Of a DNA stretch of 64,000 nucleotides, positions 21,781 to 33,316 are shown piece by piece. Made by a program: the position numbers and the translations under genes. The notes under the pieces were generated by a model. That model was given only the letters and a program-made list of their open reading frames with translations, made no database searches and was not told where the DNA came from. The stretch's first letter is position 1, and every line of letters begins with the position of its first letter. Source of the stretch: Celoporthe dispersa (lineage: Eukaryota; Ascomycota; Sordariomycetes; Diaporthales; Cryphonectriaceae). The stretch covers positions 1,860,001 to 1,924,000 of the forward strand of contig WAID01000001.1 in NCBI GenBank assembly GCA_016584495.1. Reading direction: 5' to 3'.

Positions 21781-23523
21781 CTTTTTGAGCTCGAGGCTTC
21801 TTGTTCAGCTGTCAGGTAAGTATTTTGGGCTTGTCAAAAGCAGTAGAATTCCTAATGATGGTGGCAGAAAGATAAATGGGTTTATGCTGCCAGTCTTCTG
21901 GAGCTTTATAGATATGTTCAAATCTCTTCATCGCGTTTCAGTACTCCTACTTAGTCACAATGCTTTATTTAAATTAGCAAGGTGATGAGCTATGACTGAC
22001 TGACGATAGCGTCAAATGGTATTTTGATGGACAACTTAGGGAACAGCTGTTTAGTTTACAATAATTACTTGTGACTTGCGTGTTTCTGCCCAGAGTGACG
22101 GACGCTGTAAGGAATGTACAGTAGCTGGGGTTTCTCTGACTTGATATTGGCGATATTTTTGATAAAACTTTGAATACATCACTTTTCTTACTATTTCTAC
22201 AAGTATATATCTATAGTGAAAACTGGATGTTGGCACCATCATCATGCTCAACTTTTCCTAGGAGCGCAGTAAAAGTATTGACTTGCGGGCTCAAGCTAAA
22301 TTTGAGTACTACTAGGGCCTACACCGTTTAGAGCGCCACATGTAATATGTTGAAAGGAAAAAGCAAAAGAGAAGAATAACCAACACTCTTTGTCTACATA
22401 CACCTGAAAAAATATCAGTCATGTATACTGACTAGGTTACAGACCTGATGCACGCACTGTGGAAGCATGATGACAGGCCTGGTCTCTAGAGAATACCGGA
22501 GCTGTATCTCACTTCGAGCACTGACCGTGATCTTAGCAGAAATTAAAATGACAGGTCGAGTAATACTCTCGACGTTTGATGGTGCCTCATCGAAGCATGA
22601 GTTCGGCACCGAGCCCGTGACGGCCCTCGCCAGATCGCTCAAGAAGCTTAGGGCGCATAGCATCTCCTGGCAAGGGCGGAGGTTCATTCCGCGGGGCTTA
22701 CTGGGACATGCCATGTCTAGAGCTACTTAGGTAGTCAGAAATTGCACACATCTTGGATAGGTTACCTGTGAGCTGGACAAACCCTTTGTCCGTCCGAACG
22801 ATTCCGACAATGACAAGGGACCAATCTCAAAATTCCGCGTGGCTTAAGGGGGCTGACAGACGCTTGAGCTTTTTCACGACCTCGTCAACGCTTAATTATC
22901 GGGAGTGTTGTCTTGTGGTATTTACTAGGCAGGGAGTGGTTCCGAGAAAATAGTGGTGAGCAGGGTAACAGTATATGGGTCACGACAATCCGCATAGACT
23001 AGAAAAGTAAATATAACTCACGTGCCTAGTGAATTAATTTCTAAAACATCCATGACTATTAATTTGGCCGGAAAATCGTCGTGTTTTTCTCAGCCTCGGG
23101 TTGAACCGGGTCAGACGGTTGGATGCTCAAGCCGCAGCGGCGGGCCTGAAAGCAAATGAGTAGCCAAAAAGGAAGAAAGAAATTCACATTCTCCTCAGCT
23201 ATGAGACGTGACTAGCATGTTGATTCGGAGTTTGAATAATAGCTTCATATGTTGTCGCCTATTCGTACTCGTTGTTTGGAGCGGGATTATTCGGGTCTTG
23301 CTGAATTTTAAGGAATCTTGGCGATCTGATGAGTATGGGATGAGGAATCAAGAAAGACAATGAACATCGCTTGATTGAGCTATTGAAGTCGAGTGCATTT
23401 AAATCCGAGAACTGCCCACGGTTATGAGACCGTAATTCTCAGGATACAGCGTTGCTAACCCTGAAGCCTGCTGCACGGCCGTTCACCTCCACCAGCCTCA
23501 GCCTCCCGTCATCACTTATAACA
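21781..23523. other. AT-rich, gene-poor region
   Basis: About 1.7 kb without a supportable gene. The longest frames (22,415-22,730, overlapping on both strands) lack recognisable motifs. AT-rich stretches alternate with ordinary sequence, which would suit a degraded mobile element, but I find no terminal repeats and no transposase motif. Confidence 0.45.
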
Positions 23524-24292
23524 ATGTCTTCGAAGCCAACCTTCGTCTTCGTCCCCGGCGCGTGGCACGGCCCAAGCACCTGGGACAAAGCCACCGCCCT
23601 TCTCTCCCAACAGGGCTACGCCTCCGTGGCAGTGACGCTCCCCTCCACAGCCGGCGACCCATCCGCAACCTACCTGAACGACCTTGACGCCGTGCAGGCC
23701 GCCATCCGTTCCGAGACCAAGGCAGGCCGCGACGTCATCGTCGTGGCCCACTCCTACGGCGGCCACGTTGGCTCGTCCGCCCTGAGGGGTATGCCCACGA
23801 GGGCACACCCCGGCGAGGACCCTTCCGAGGGAAAAGTGGTGGCGGTGGCGATGATGGCGACCGGGTTCAACCGCACGGGCATGAGCTTTATGGACGCCCT
23901 GGGTGGGAAGCCGCCGCCGATATGGCGCGCTGACGAAGAAAGCGGGTTCGCGGTGTTGGTTGTCGACCCGACAGAGTTGTTCTACCACGATGTGCTGCCG
24001 CCGGAAGAAGGGAGGGCGTGGACTGCGAAGCTGCGGAGCCACAGCCTGAAGAGCCTGTTCGAGGGGGGGCGAGCATGCATATGCAGGGTGGAAGGACGTG
24101 CCGGTGTGGTTCCTCGCGACGGCAGATGACCATACGTTGCCGCTGGAGGCGCAGTGGTGGATGATCAACGACGCCAAGGAGCAGGGTGCGGATGTCACGG
24201 GTCGAGAGATTGTGAGCAGTCACAGTCCCATGCTGAGCAAGCCAGAGGAGACGGTGGCATTCCTGATCGACGCTGCGAAGGCGGTCGAATGA
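23524..24292 (+). CDS. Alpha/beta hydrolase with a one-base frameshift at a G7 run
   Basis: Predicted single-domain serine hydrolase, substrate unknown. It starts MSSKPTFVFVPGAWHGPSTW, with the oxyanion-type motif PGAWHG. The nucleophile elbow is AHSYGGH and the C-terminal histidine lies in SSHSPMLSKPEE, so the triad is visible. The frame breaks at the seven-G run 24,063-24,069. Read with six Gs, the sequence continues EGGEHAYAGWKDVPVWFLAT to the normal stop at 24,290-24,292 (about 255 residues). As written, the frame ends prematurely at 24,129. It resembles the hydrolase at 1-720 in plan and motifs. Confidence 0.85.
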
Positions 24293-24599
24293 TGAGCCGC
24301 AGCCTCCACCTCATGATATGACATGCCAATGGCATCTGACATCGGGGGAAAAGAATCAACTCCACTCCCACAAAGAAAAACCATCTTGAGTGACAGCTAT
24401 GTCTCCAGCAAATCTTCCAGACCCTCGTTCGCGTGACCGATTGGGTCCCATAAAGAGTCTATTTTGCCGTTTGGCTGAGAAAGTATGAAGGAGTTGAAAT
24501 TCATGGACTATGCTGCCCATGGTGTATTGTTCTCGCCCTAGCGCTGACACTGTCGTCTTTTCATCTGACTACCTCTTGGAGCCAGTTCAAAGGCTTGGG
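24293..24599. other. Convergent 3' spacer
   Basis: About 300 bases between the hydrolase stop and the Atg6 stop. It holds only the two 3' flanks; no element was recognised. Confidence 0.5.
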
Positions 24600-26145
24600 T
24601 CAAGCCGCATTGCCATTGATGTCGAGGCCGAGTCTCTCAATAGTCAGGTTACTCGAGCAAGCCAACAGGAACTTGCAGCAAGTCAGCGTCAGCTTGCAGG
24701 CCCTCGTCCAGCTGTCATCTTGCGCTAGGCCAAGCTTGATGCTGACATCCTCGATCTTGTCGCCCTCGATCTTGTACGGCAGTGTCAGCGTCCCGCTTCT
24801 AGTCATCGCGCTCCGCTTCTCGACCAGCACGCCAAGCTGCCGGACCAGCTCTAGGAAGGCTACCATGGCATTGTCGAACTTGCGGTGCATGAACGTCAGG
24901 CCGAGGGGCATGTCACCAGACGAGTAAAGTTCTAGGACGTGCTTCTTTGGTGCGGGTGGCGGGGCGTTCCTCATTCCCAGACGGCTGGAGGCGGGTGAGA
25001 CGGGGTCGGAGCGGATAATCTTTGATGTTGAGCCCATGGGGACGGGCTCATAGCCCTCGAATTTGTAATCGAGCTTATCAGCAACTGTGACGAGAAGCAG
25101 GAGCGCATGTCCCCACGCCGCGTTGATCTCGGGCCAGTCGACAGGCCGGTTCGATAATCGACCGAGCCGCAACGAGTTGATGGTCGCAAAGTACCCATCG
25201 AAGCTGATGCAGAACGTATCGTTGTAGACATTGGAGCGCTGGAGCTTCTCTAGGAGTCGGGAATCGTGATCGAATTTGGAGTTGATACTGTCGCGCTCAT
25301 TTTGGAAATCGGTGAGCTTCATCGCGAAGGCATTTCTCTCCCTCCAGAACTGATCCTCCTCCGCGTCAAGCTGTTTTGACTCGTCCTCCAGGCTCAGGAT
25401 CTGGTCGTCCAGCTGTGCCTTCTCCTGTTCCAGCTTCTTCAGGAGGTCGAGCGCCTCGGCCTCGCTCTTTCTGGTCTTCTTCAGCGATTCCTCCGACGCC
25501 CTGAGCTCCTCCTCCGTGGGTGCATCTCTCTGTAGCTGTTTTACGTAGCGGACGTATGCCTCCCTTTCTCTATTTGCCGCTTCTAGTTTCTTCTGTAGGC
25601 CGTCGACCAGCATCTCAGTGCACTCGACACAGACAGGGTGATCGATGTCTGACCGCGCAGACAGGATCTCATGCAGCTTGGTTATCCTCTCCATCTCTCG
25701 TGATTTGGTATCGTCAGGGTCGGGGGTGGTATCTTCGACTGCTGACTGGGGCGGCGGATGGGTGTGCGACTGCGGCGGAGGGACAACTTGTGACTCTGTG
25801 AGGTATATGAATGACATGCCCGGGTTGTCGCGCTGCTGTTGTCCCTCGCTGGGGCGCAGACCGCCCGCCGATTTTCGAAACATGGCTGGGCCGGCGTTCT
25901 TTGAGACCTGATCGTAAAGAGATTTTCTGGCTTGGTCCTGAGTGTTTAGAGGCCTAGATGACCTCGAAGTCTTGGAGGTGGGCTGCGACGATGCTGCTGC
26001 AAGCAAGCAATGAGTTAGACAACTGGTAGGACCGATGATTCTGCGATGAAAGCAGCTCACCAACAAGCAGATCGTATGCTGCTGGGTTCAGATCCTCAAG
26101 GGAACTGTCCAGTCTGAGGGGCGTCCGACACTTCTGGCAATACAT
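24600..26145 (-). CDS. ATG6: Atg6/Beclin-1/Vps30, subunit of class III PI3-kinase complexes
   Basis: Regulatory subunit of Vps34 complexes I (autophagy) and II (endosome sorting). Two exons on the minus strand, 26145-26061 and 25996-24600, encode 493 residues; yeast has 557 and human 450. The intron has donor GTGAGC, branch CTAAC and acceptor TTGCAG. The start MYCQKCRTPLRLD carries the N-terminal CxxC of the family. A central coiled coil follows (EESLKKTRKSEAEALDLLKK). The evolutionarily conserved C-terminal domain is plain in YNDTFCISFDGYFATINSLR, LGRLSNRPVDWPEINAAWGH, GSTSKI and LTCCKFLLACSS. The frame is intact. The gene is divergent from Scm3 across a 384-base promoter. Confidence 0.97.
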
Positions 26146-26529
26146 GTTGACTCTGGGGACTGGACAGGTTGTGCATTGTTGTTGACGAGCAGATCTTGGA
26201 GCTCAGCATCGTTTTGCTGCAGCTGTGGTGGAGAGACATTGACGGCTGCTTGAATGCCTGACGTATGTTATCAGCAGGACAGCACAGGGTGAACGTGAAT
26301 GTGATAGAGGCTGAGTGCGCTAACAGGGACTTGCCTGCCTCTTGCCTGCCTCTTGCCTGGGGAACCCCACAGGGGCTCCTTTCAGCCCTATGAATTAGTG
26401 ACAGGGGTTCTTTCAGTGGACCTTACAGCGCGTCTGCAGCTTCTTGGACGCGTTCTGCACCAGGCTTATCCCAAATCCGCCATTTTTATAAACACGACCG
26501 ACCAGCCTTGCCAAGGCAACATCGCCAAG
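26146..26529. promoter_or_regulatory. Shared divergent promoter of ATG6 and SCM3
   Basis: The two ATGs lie 384 bases apart on opposite strands. The spacer contains a tandem array of an 11-base unit (TTGCCTGCCTC), about 2.7 copies, at 26,331-26,360. Two similar words follow (GGGGCTCCTTTCAG and GGGGTTCTTTCAG). Confidence 0.6.
26331..26360 (+). repeat. 11-base tandem repeat in a divergent promoter
   Basis: The unit TTGCCTGCCTC is repeated twice exactly and a third time in part. It may be a cluster of binding sites or simple-sequence slippage. Confidence 0.8.
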
Positions 26530-28770
26530 ATGGAGCCACCGGTGAAGCGCAGGAAGACTGCCGCGGCCCAGACCGATACAGATGAGGACGATGAGCTGTT
26601 TATTGAGCCGGACGAGATCAATCGAAGGAGAGATCCTAACGTTCAACTCCAGCAGGGGGAGGGACCGGGCTGCGAATAGGCTCAAGTCCAGGTTTGAAAG
26701 CATCTTTGCCAAGTACGAGAGGGATTTCGAAGGCGTCGGCGATGTGGTCAATATCATGACGGGTGAGATAGTGGAGGACAACGGACACTTACGATCCATG
26801 GAGATTTCGGAAGTCGGCAATGACGAGACAGATGAGAACTCTTCAGAGGAGGAGCAAGATCACTCCGGACGGGGATACAATGCCATGGACAAAGGACTGA
26901 ACTCAGGCGCCATGGAAGTGCCGATGGACCAATGGCAAGGACCAGGGAAGGGACCAACTGAACCCAGGTGGCCACAGATGGGAATACGAGGCCCTCCACA
27001 GCTGTCTTCGCTGTTTGGGAATCGGGGGCCGTACATGATGATGCCATCTCGACCATTCCCTCCATCAGGCTTTGAGCCTCCTCCCAGCGCTGACCCGAGC
27101 TGGCAGGCGCCTGAGCTCCCACAATCTGCCTTCTTGAGGGACAGCCACGTGCAGGAACAGGCCCCGAGGAAGGTTGTGAGAAAATCTCTCACAAGGCCAC
27201 ACAGTCGAGATGCCGATGACGAGGAGGATGTACTGTTGGGCACCTCTCCCGGCAGTCCGCTCAAGACCAAGGAGTCGCCTCTGATAAGACAGAAGTTTCC
27301 CGCGGTCGACAGCAGTCCTAACAACGATGACAGCCACAACGACTTGATCAACGAGCTCATAGAAAACATGCCGGATACGCCACCTTCGATTCGGAAGACA
27401 CGGACTGCCAGATCACTAGGGAAACCGTCTCCTTTGGGCCAGCATCATGCAAGACCAGGAGCAGCGAGGCCTCCACAGAATCGCAAAGGAAGAAGACGAA
27501 GCGAAGCGACTGAAACGCTGCTGCCGATGGAGAAAGCGGATCCTGTTGAGATCGATACCCAGACATCCTGGGAAGACAGTGATCTCGAATCATTTTTGGA
27601 TATCACAGGGGCTCACATCAAGAGGCCAGCTGGACAACGACTTTTCGTGGATATCAAGATGTCGAAGCTTACTGGACAGGGAAAATCCAGACCAGTCAAT
27701 CGTGGAGCCATCAAAGAAGTCGCTGAAAAGGTTGCTGGGCTCCGCGAAAGAACAACTGCGGACGCACCAGCTCGAACTAGCGAGGTTATACACGAAGATA
27801 CGGTCATGAGCCGGCAAGGCCAAGCCACCTTGGAGAGTCGACGAGGCAAACAAGCCGGAGATTCAAGCAAGACACCGCAGGAGAAGTTCACGAGAAACGT
27901 TATGGACCCGGACTTCATATTCTCGGATGAAGAGACTATGCTTCCCAGGCGGGGCGTGAGTCCACGGGCAGAACCAGGAGGAGCTCCTGGGGCAGCAGCA
28001 CTGGCGGACACGCAAGGATCCTCAGAAACGTCGCACGTCCCAAAGTCGCCCTCAGTGGGGCAGCAAAGCGAGCCAAAGCCGCTACAGCCACAGAACGGCG
28101 CACCGCGGCGTCGCCGCTCCCAAGCTGGGTCGCTTGGGGACAGCTGTAGATAACACCGTACCCGAGCAGCAACGGACAGGACCTGTCTGCGCGGAGGCTC
28201 ACCCGGCAGCAAAACCGCCTGAGACACCCCAGGCCAAGTCCAAGCGGGCCACCGACACCCCCGCCACCACAGCAAGCCTCATCTCGCTCCTGTCCGACGC
28301 CGAAGACGAGGAAGACGAGATCTCCTTCGACCTATCCGAGTTCACTCCCTCGGGCCATCATCGCATCCTGGTCCACCGACCCCTGTTCCCCCGTCTTTCC
28401 ACCTTCTCTTCCTCGGCTAAATCCAACAACAAGAAGAAGACGAAGCGCGCCTCCCTCTATCTGGGCTCCTGCTCAACGAAGTCACACAAGCTCAGGACCC
28501 CGGCCAGAGCAACACCGGGTCCGGCCAAGGACGCAACAACAGGAGATGATACGAGGAAGAAGAGGAAGAGGGAGGGAGGAAGGAGAAAAAAAGAAGCTTG
28601 CACAGAGCGTCATCCGTGTGTTGGGAGGAGGCAGTGAGGCAATAAATGGCGGCACAGGCAGGGCAGCAAGTCCGGTAGGGTCGGTGGTGCAGACGCCTGG
28701 CGGCACGAGGAGGAGGTGTGGCGAGGATGGGTGGAGCTGTGAACGGGACTTTTGTTTTGTTTGCATGTAA
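26530..28770 (+). CDS. SCM3: Scm3/HJURP, CENP-A histone chaperone; three one-base frame changes
   Basis: Deposits the centromeric histone H3 variant. It starts MEPPVKRRKTAAAQTDTDED and reaches DEINRRRDPNVQLQQG before the frame shifts at a G5 run (26,655-26,659). The next frame gives the Scm3 core NRLKSRFESIFAKYERDF and VVNIMTGEIVEDNGHLRSM, the family signature. A long disordered middle follows. A second shift at G4 (28,136-28,139) leads to TASLISLLSDAEDEEDEISF. A third at A7 (28,586-28,592) leads to the end TPGGTRRRCGEDGWSCERDF-CFVCM, a Cys-rich tail I recall from filamentous-fungal Scm3. Each shift is cured by one base fewer in the run. As written, no frame spans the protein. Scm3 should be essential, so sequencing error is the likeliest explanation. 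Confidence 0.9.
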
Positions 28771-29529
28771 AATAAGGCGTGGAGGGACCTGGCTGGAAAT
28801 GTGATGAAACCCACGGCAAGAATGGTTCGCCCACGGTCACGCAGCACAAGTACTTTTTCACGCCGAGTCTCTATGGTCTTGGACCGATAGATGCCCATCA
28901 GGAGCACTATCTCCACGGCCGAGACCTTCCTCGGGCGAACCCCCAACTACTACTATATGGAGCGGGATTCAGGACAAGTTTCATGTAGAAGCAGACAGGG
29001 AGAGGAGGTTGATAAAGGAACAATGTCATATTAGTCGTCATAGAGTTTGGACCTGAGGAAAATACGTATTCGCAACCGCGAAACCAATCATGAAAAGCTC
29101 CGCTCACTCCCGAATTCTGCCGAAAGACGCGAGTAAATCACATACTTCCCGCACCTCGAGAAAAGAAAAAACGCCGAAAGTGTCCGCATGCCAGATTGAG
29201 CGTCCATGCTTACTTGTCCGGCACGCCTGACTTTCATCCCTCCAGCTTCAAAGTTGATGTATAGGATTGGGGCCGCTGATTCCCTTCGGTCGCCTCTTCT
29301 CCCTCGCCTTCGCTGTACCATCCTTCTAGCATCTCACCCCTTTACCCCATGTCTAGGCACCGTTGTTATGGAGAGACTTGAGAAGAGGGTAATGCCTTCG
29401 ATTCGCTATTGGGAGAAGATGGTGTCCTTGGGTGTCTTCAGGAGTCGCGAGGTCCATTGGGTATAACCTAAGTAAGCAGATCATATGGTGATTCATACCA
29501 TTTGAGTCTTGTATGCTTGCAACGACTGT
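28771..29529. other. Convergent 3' spacer
   Basis: About 760 bases between the Scm3 and CK2 alpha stop codons. There is no supportable ORF or RNA. Confidence 0.5.
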
Positions 29530-31008
29530 TTAGTTGACAACACCAGGGGAGCCGTTCAGGTACGCCTGGAGGTTGGCCTGGTCGCGGACGGGGGTGAAGT
29601 AGGGGTGCGCCATTGCTTCCTTGGCCGTCAGCCGCTCCTATCACACTGTCAGTACAACATGCATAGGTGGAGAAAGAGAAGACCCATAGGGGACATACTT
29701 GATGGTCATAGCGCAGCAGCTTGTCGAGGAAGTCGATGGCCTCATTGCTGACGAAGCGTTGGTTGTCGGCATTGACGAAGCTATGCCATGGCTTCTTCTG
29801 GAAGCGGCCCAGGATGTCGTCGTACTGGGCGTCGAGCTCGATCTCATACTTGTCGAGATAGTCAAAGAGCTCGTCCGTGCCGAGAACCTTGGCGATCTTG
29901 ACGAGCTGGTCTGAGTTGGAATTGCCGTGGAAGAAAGGCTCCTTTCTAAAGATCATAGAGGCAAACATGGCGCCAAGGCTCCACATGTCGAGGCTGTAGT
30001 CATACTCCTGGAAGTCTACAAGCAGCTCGGGGCCTTTGAAGTACCGGGACGCAACGCGGACATTGTATTCCGTTCCCGGGTGGTAGAATTCCGCCAGACC
30101 CCAGTCAATCAGGCGCAGCTAAAAAGGGGAGTCAGTAGCGCCAGGGGAGGAGGACTGTCAAGAGGAGGTAGTCACCTTTCTGTTCTCATGATCGATCATA
30201 ACGTTATGAGGTTTCACGTCTCTGTGCATGATGCCCTTGCTGTGACAGTAATCCAGCGCCTTGAGGAGCTCGGAGATGTAGAAGCGGACGTCAAAGTCGT
30301 TGAACTTGGGGTAGAGGCTGCGGAAGTCGGTATTGTTGACGTATTCGAATATCAGCGACGGCGTCTTACTCTGTAGGATACCGCCATCAGAAACGGAGTT
30401 CTAGTCCGAGGTCTGGATGTTGCCCTGGCCCTCCTCCTCGAGGTGGTCGTTGGGAGAATTGGGGCGGAGGGCGTAGCGGAGGTCGCCAGAGGGAGTGGTA
30501 ATCACCTGTGAGTCCCTGACTACATCCAATAGTGCCACAATGTTCGGTCCTCCGGCCAGGTTCTGAAGGATCTTGATCTCGCGCTTGATCTTCTTCTTCT
30601 TGACGGGCTTCAGCACCTTGATAACACACTTTTGGTAGTTGACGACATTGATGCCCTCGAACACCTCGGAGTATTTTCCGCGTCCTGTGGGTACAAAGTC
30701 CCGAGTCAGATGTCTGCTGTTGCTTATTTCTCCTTTGAAGGTTGCGAAATCGCGGGGTGGTGAGGGAGGGGGGTGGGGGTAGGATTGGGCACGAACCGAT
30801 CTTGCGAACCACCTCGTAGTTCTCCAGCATGCCCCAGCCTGTTTCAAGAAGGGTATGTCAGTCCTGTCACGACTCGAAGATGGTCACGGGCTGATGGTAT
30901 GGTGGCCGGCGTGGATGAGGAGGACGAGGACGCACTGATGTTGACGCTGTCGTAGTCCCAGTATGCCCGAGGCATGTTCTGGTTGACGTCTGCGTACACC
31001 CGCGCCAT
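29530..31008 (-). CDS. CKA1: Casein kinase 2 catalytic subunit alpha
   Basis: Acidophilic Ser/Thr kinase of the CMGC group, acting in nucleus and cytoplasm. Six exons on the minus strand, 31008-30936, 30838-30797, 30684-30506, 30370-30176, 30118-29699 and 29637-29530, encode 338 residues, the usual length. The start is MARVYADVNQNMPRAYWDYD. The glycine loop GRGKYSEVFEG, the CK2-specific basic cluster KPVKKKKIKREIK, the catalytic loop HRDVKPHNVMID and the activation segment DWGLAEFYHPG (with the CK2-type DWG instead of DFG) are all present. The peptide-binding end ERLTAKEAMAHPYF precedes the stop. Introns use donors such as GTGCGT, GTTCGT and GTATGT. The frame is intact. Which fungal paralogue name applies is not decidable from sequence alone. 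Confidence 0.98.
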
Positions 31009-32577
31009 CTTTGCTGGCGTTCCGTTGGGCGCGGAGGAGGTGAGCAAGCGCGCCTCCAGGCCCTCTTGAGTAGGACGATGAAAGAGGTGTGGTGGGGTTG
31101 AGGGTGGTCTCCTGTCCGGATGAACCGCTTCGACGTGACCTCGAGAGTTTGGAGGGGGCTGCGATGCAGAATCAAGGTGGGATGTCGTTATCTCGACGCG
31201 CTAGCACCGAAAACAGGGATGTGCTATGTAAGCAGGCGGGCAGGCACAGGGTGGGTCGCACAGGCCTCTGGTGCCTGACCTTTCAGAGGGTTCGGGTTTG
31301 ATGAGACCTTCACCTCAGGCTGCGGTGACGAGGCCAAGTTTACCCGATCAGGGCTTCGCTTGTCGACTGAGACATATGGTTGAGTGATGTCAGGAAATGC
31401 AGCTCTCAGTCAGATTTGATGGTCGGAAGTTCTCACACCGCTTAGCAGGTCACGGTCTCAAGGAGCGTGGGAGAAGGGATGGGCTGTGCCAGGCTCCGGA
31501 CTATGTCACCGAAGGTCCGCGGATCTGCTGAGCTGAATCAATGTAGTGCAGCCCCCAGAATCAATGGCACAACCTTTCTGCTGAATGTGTGTTTGTGGTA
31601 AATTGGAACAACGCGATTCCAGCCTGGTATGAGAGCCCTGCAATACTGGAGCAGAGTGGCAAATGCGACTTTGGTCTCGAAGGCATCCACAGAGTTGGGT
31701 AAATAATATTGCGCCCGTTGACAAATTCTATTAAGTGATGCTACCTTGCTGTGAGTAACAAATTTCCCTCTCGGCAAGCGTCTTGTAAGCTCAGGCAGGA
31801 AATATCGCCAACTATTAAGTCCCAGTACAGTAACATTTCCTCGGAAGGATGTGTTCAACCGAGCGTGCTGCACGGTCATCAAAGGGGGCCTGTGTGATTT
31901 GTCGGAATTGGGGGAGTTTGAAGGATCAGCTGCATATGCTCTTTTGGTGAGGAATCATGGGCGGAAAACCATCCGCCCCTCCCTTTTCTTTATTTTATTT
32001 TATTTTTTCACAAAAAAAAAAAAAGGCAAGGGAAGGTATCCTGCAGCATATAGCGAATATCGCTCGCAGCTCCAACTCAGTATTACGAGGCCTGCCACCT
32101 GAAGAGGCCTGGTGCCCGGTGTCCCACCGGTGTTCATTTTCAGTCGTGTGACCAGGTTTAGAATCCTACTGCAAAGTCATAATTATATGTCTGAATCTGG
32201 ACCACTTCCCCGAGACTTGCCAGTCAGCCGATCCTGGTGATATCTTGACGGGACTGTAGTGGTGGTCAGCCTGCATGTTGGCAATAGACAGATAGGGGCG
32301 TCGGTAGGGCTGGAGGGGTCAAGATTTCAGAGAGAAGATTATTGCTCGACATGATCCTTCGCGGTGTAACCAGGTACAGCGGCCAGGCCGCATGCGCCCA
32401 AGTCAACAACCACATTGGACTTCCGACTAAGGATGACGATACGAAGGTTTTCATCAGGGTGAGGATTCGAGGGCATGAACGCAATGGAGGTACTCACAGC
32501 ACATGACGGGCCGCAAACTTGGCAGTGCTCAACTCAGTATAGTCAGGCGGTGGTAGTCTTGACCCATTAAGATAGGA
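31009..32577. other. Intergenic region upstream of CK2 alpha
   Basis: A 1.5 kb spacer that includes the CK2 alpha promoter. A poly-T/poly-A pair lies near 31,983-32,025 (TTTATTTTATTTTATTTTT followed by 12-13 A). No supportable gene was seen; frames on either strand lack motifs. Confidence 0.5.
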
Positions 32578-33316
32578 TTATCCACCACCATCATCATCAT
32601 CATAAGTAACCCTTCGACGTTGAGCCACATGCTCAGATGCTGGACCGGATTGGCCTGCATCGTCGTAAGCCAGGGCATCCAGTCCCGTCTCCACGACATC
32701 CCATGTCCTCTTGCGACGCTCAGGGTCTGGCTCCCATTGCTTCTTGTTGCTGTTCCCACTGCCGCGCTTCTTCTTTTTGTTCTTCTTCTTCTTCTTGGTG
32801 GCGACCTGTCGTTGTGCGCCCCCGTCCTCCTGTAGCTCTCCATCCTCGGCCTCCTCGTCATCGATAGCCATCGGTATTGGGGACGAGCTGTTGCGCCTGC
32901 GCTGGGCCTGACCTTGCTCTTGGGCTCTCTGCAGAGCTTGCAGCTCAGAGTGTCGGAATATAGCGATCTGCTCGTCGGTGAGGGTGCGCTTGACCCCGTC
33001 CGGGTAGTAACCTAGGCCATCATCTTCTCCCTCATCCTGAAGGTATCCATCGCCGTCGCTGCGGGAAAGGAACTCCTCGTGCGGCGCAGTGCGAGGGCGG
33101 AGAAAGTCCCCGGCGAATGCCGCAAGCGCGGTCTCGCCAAAGTGCATCTCGTGGAAGGAGGACAAATCTGCCTGCCATCGGAAGGCGCCGTTAGTGATTT
33201 GGGCGCATGGGGTCCTGGACGGCCGTATTCGAGATAGCGAACAAAGTGGTAGCACATACCTCCATGATCTGCGGGACACAAACGGCTCCTGGAGAGGGCC
33301 CTTCTAGTTGCGACAT
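32578..33316 (-). CDS. DUF3807-type fungal protein
   Basis: Conserved fungal protein of unknown function. The exons on the minus strand are 33316-33260 and 33171-32578, giving 216 residues. The intron has donor GTATGT, branch CACTAAC and acceptor GGCAG. It starts MSQLEGPSPGAVCVPQIME and continues ADLSSFHEMHFGETALAAF. The block DDGLGYYPDGVKRTLTDEQI, then AIFRHSELQALQ, is what I recall as the DUF3807 signature. A Lys-rich basic stretch (TKKKKKNKKKKRG) resembles a nuclear signal, and the tail is acidic. Its 5' end overlaps a 99-residue ORF in another frame. A single missing base would fuse the two, so the true N-terminus may lie at 33,603. Confidence 0.75.

Noticed and set aside
22415..22730. 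Overlapping ORFs of 87 and 99 codons on opposite strands
   Set aside because: No motif, splice support or coherent composition, and they lie in a gene-poor AT-rich zone.
23080..23150. tRNA-like B box (GGTTCAACCC) on the minus strand
   Set aside because: The flanking sequence does not form a T-stem or an acceptor stem, and no matching A box sits at the right distance.
26530..28770. Programmed frameshifting as the explanation of the broken genes
   Set aside because: There are too many sites, in unrelated genes, at plain homopolymers and in both directions, with no slippery-heptamer and pseudoknot pattern.
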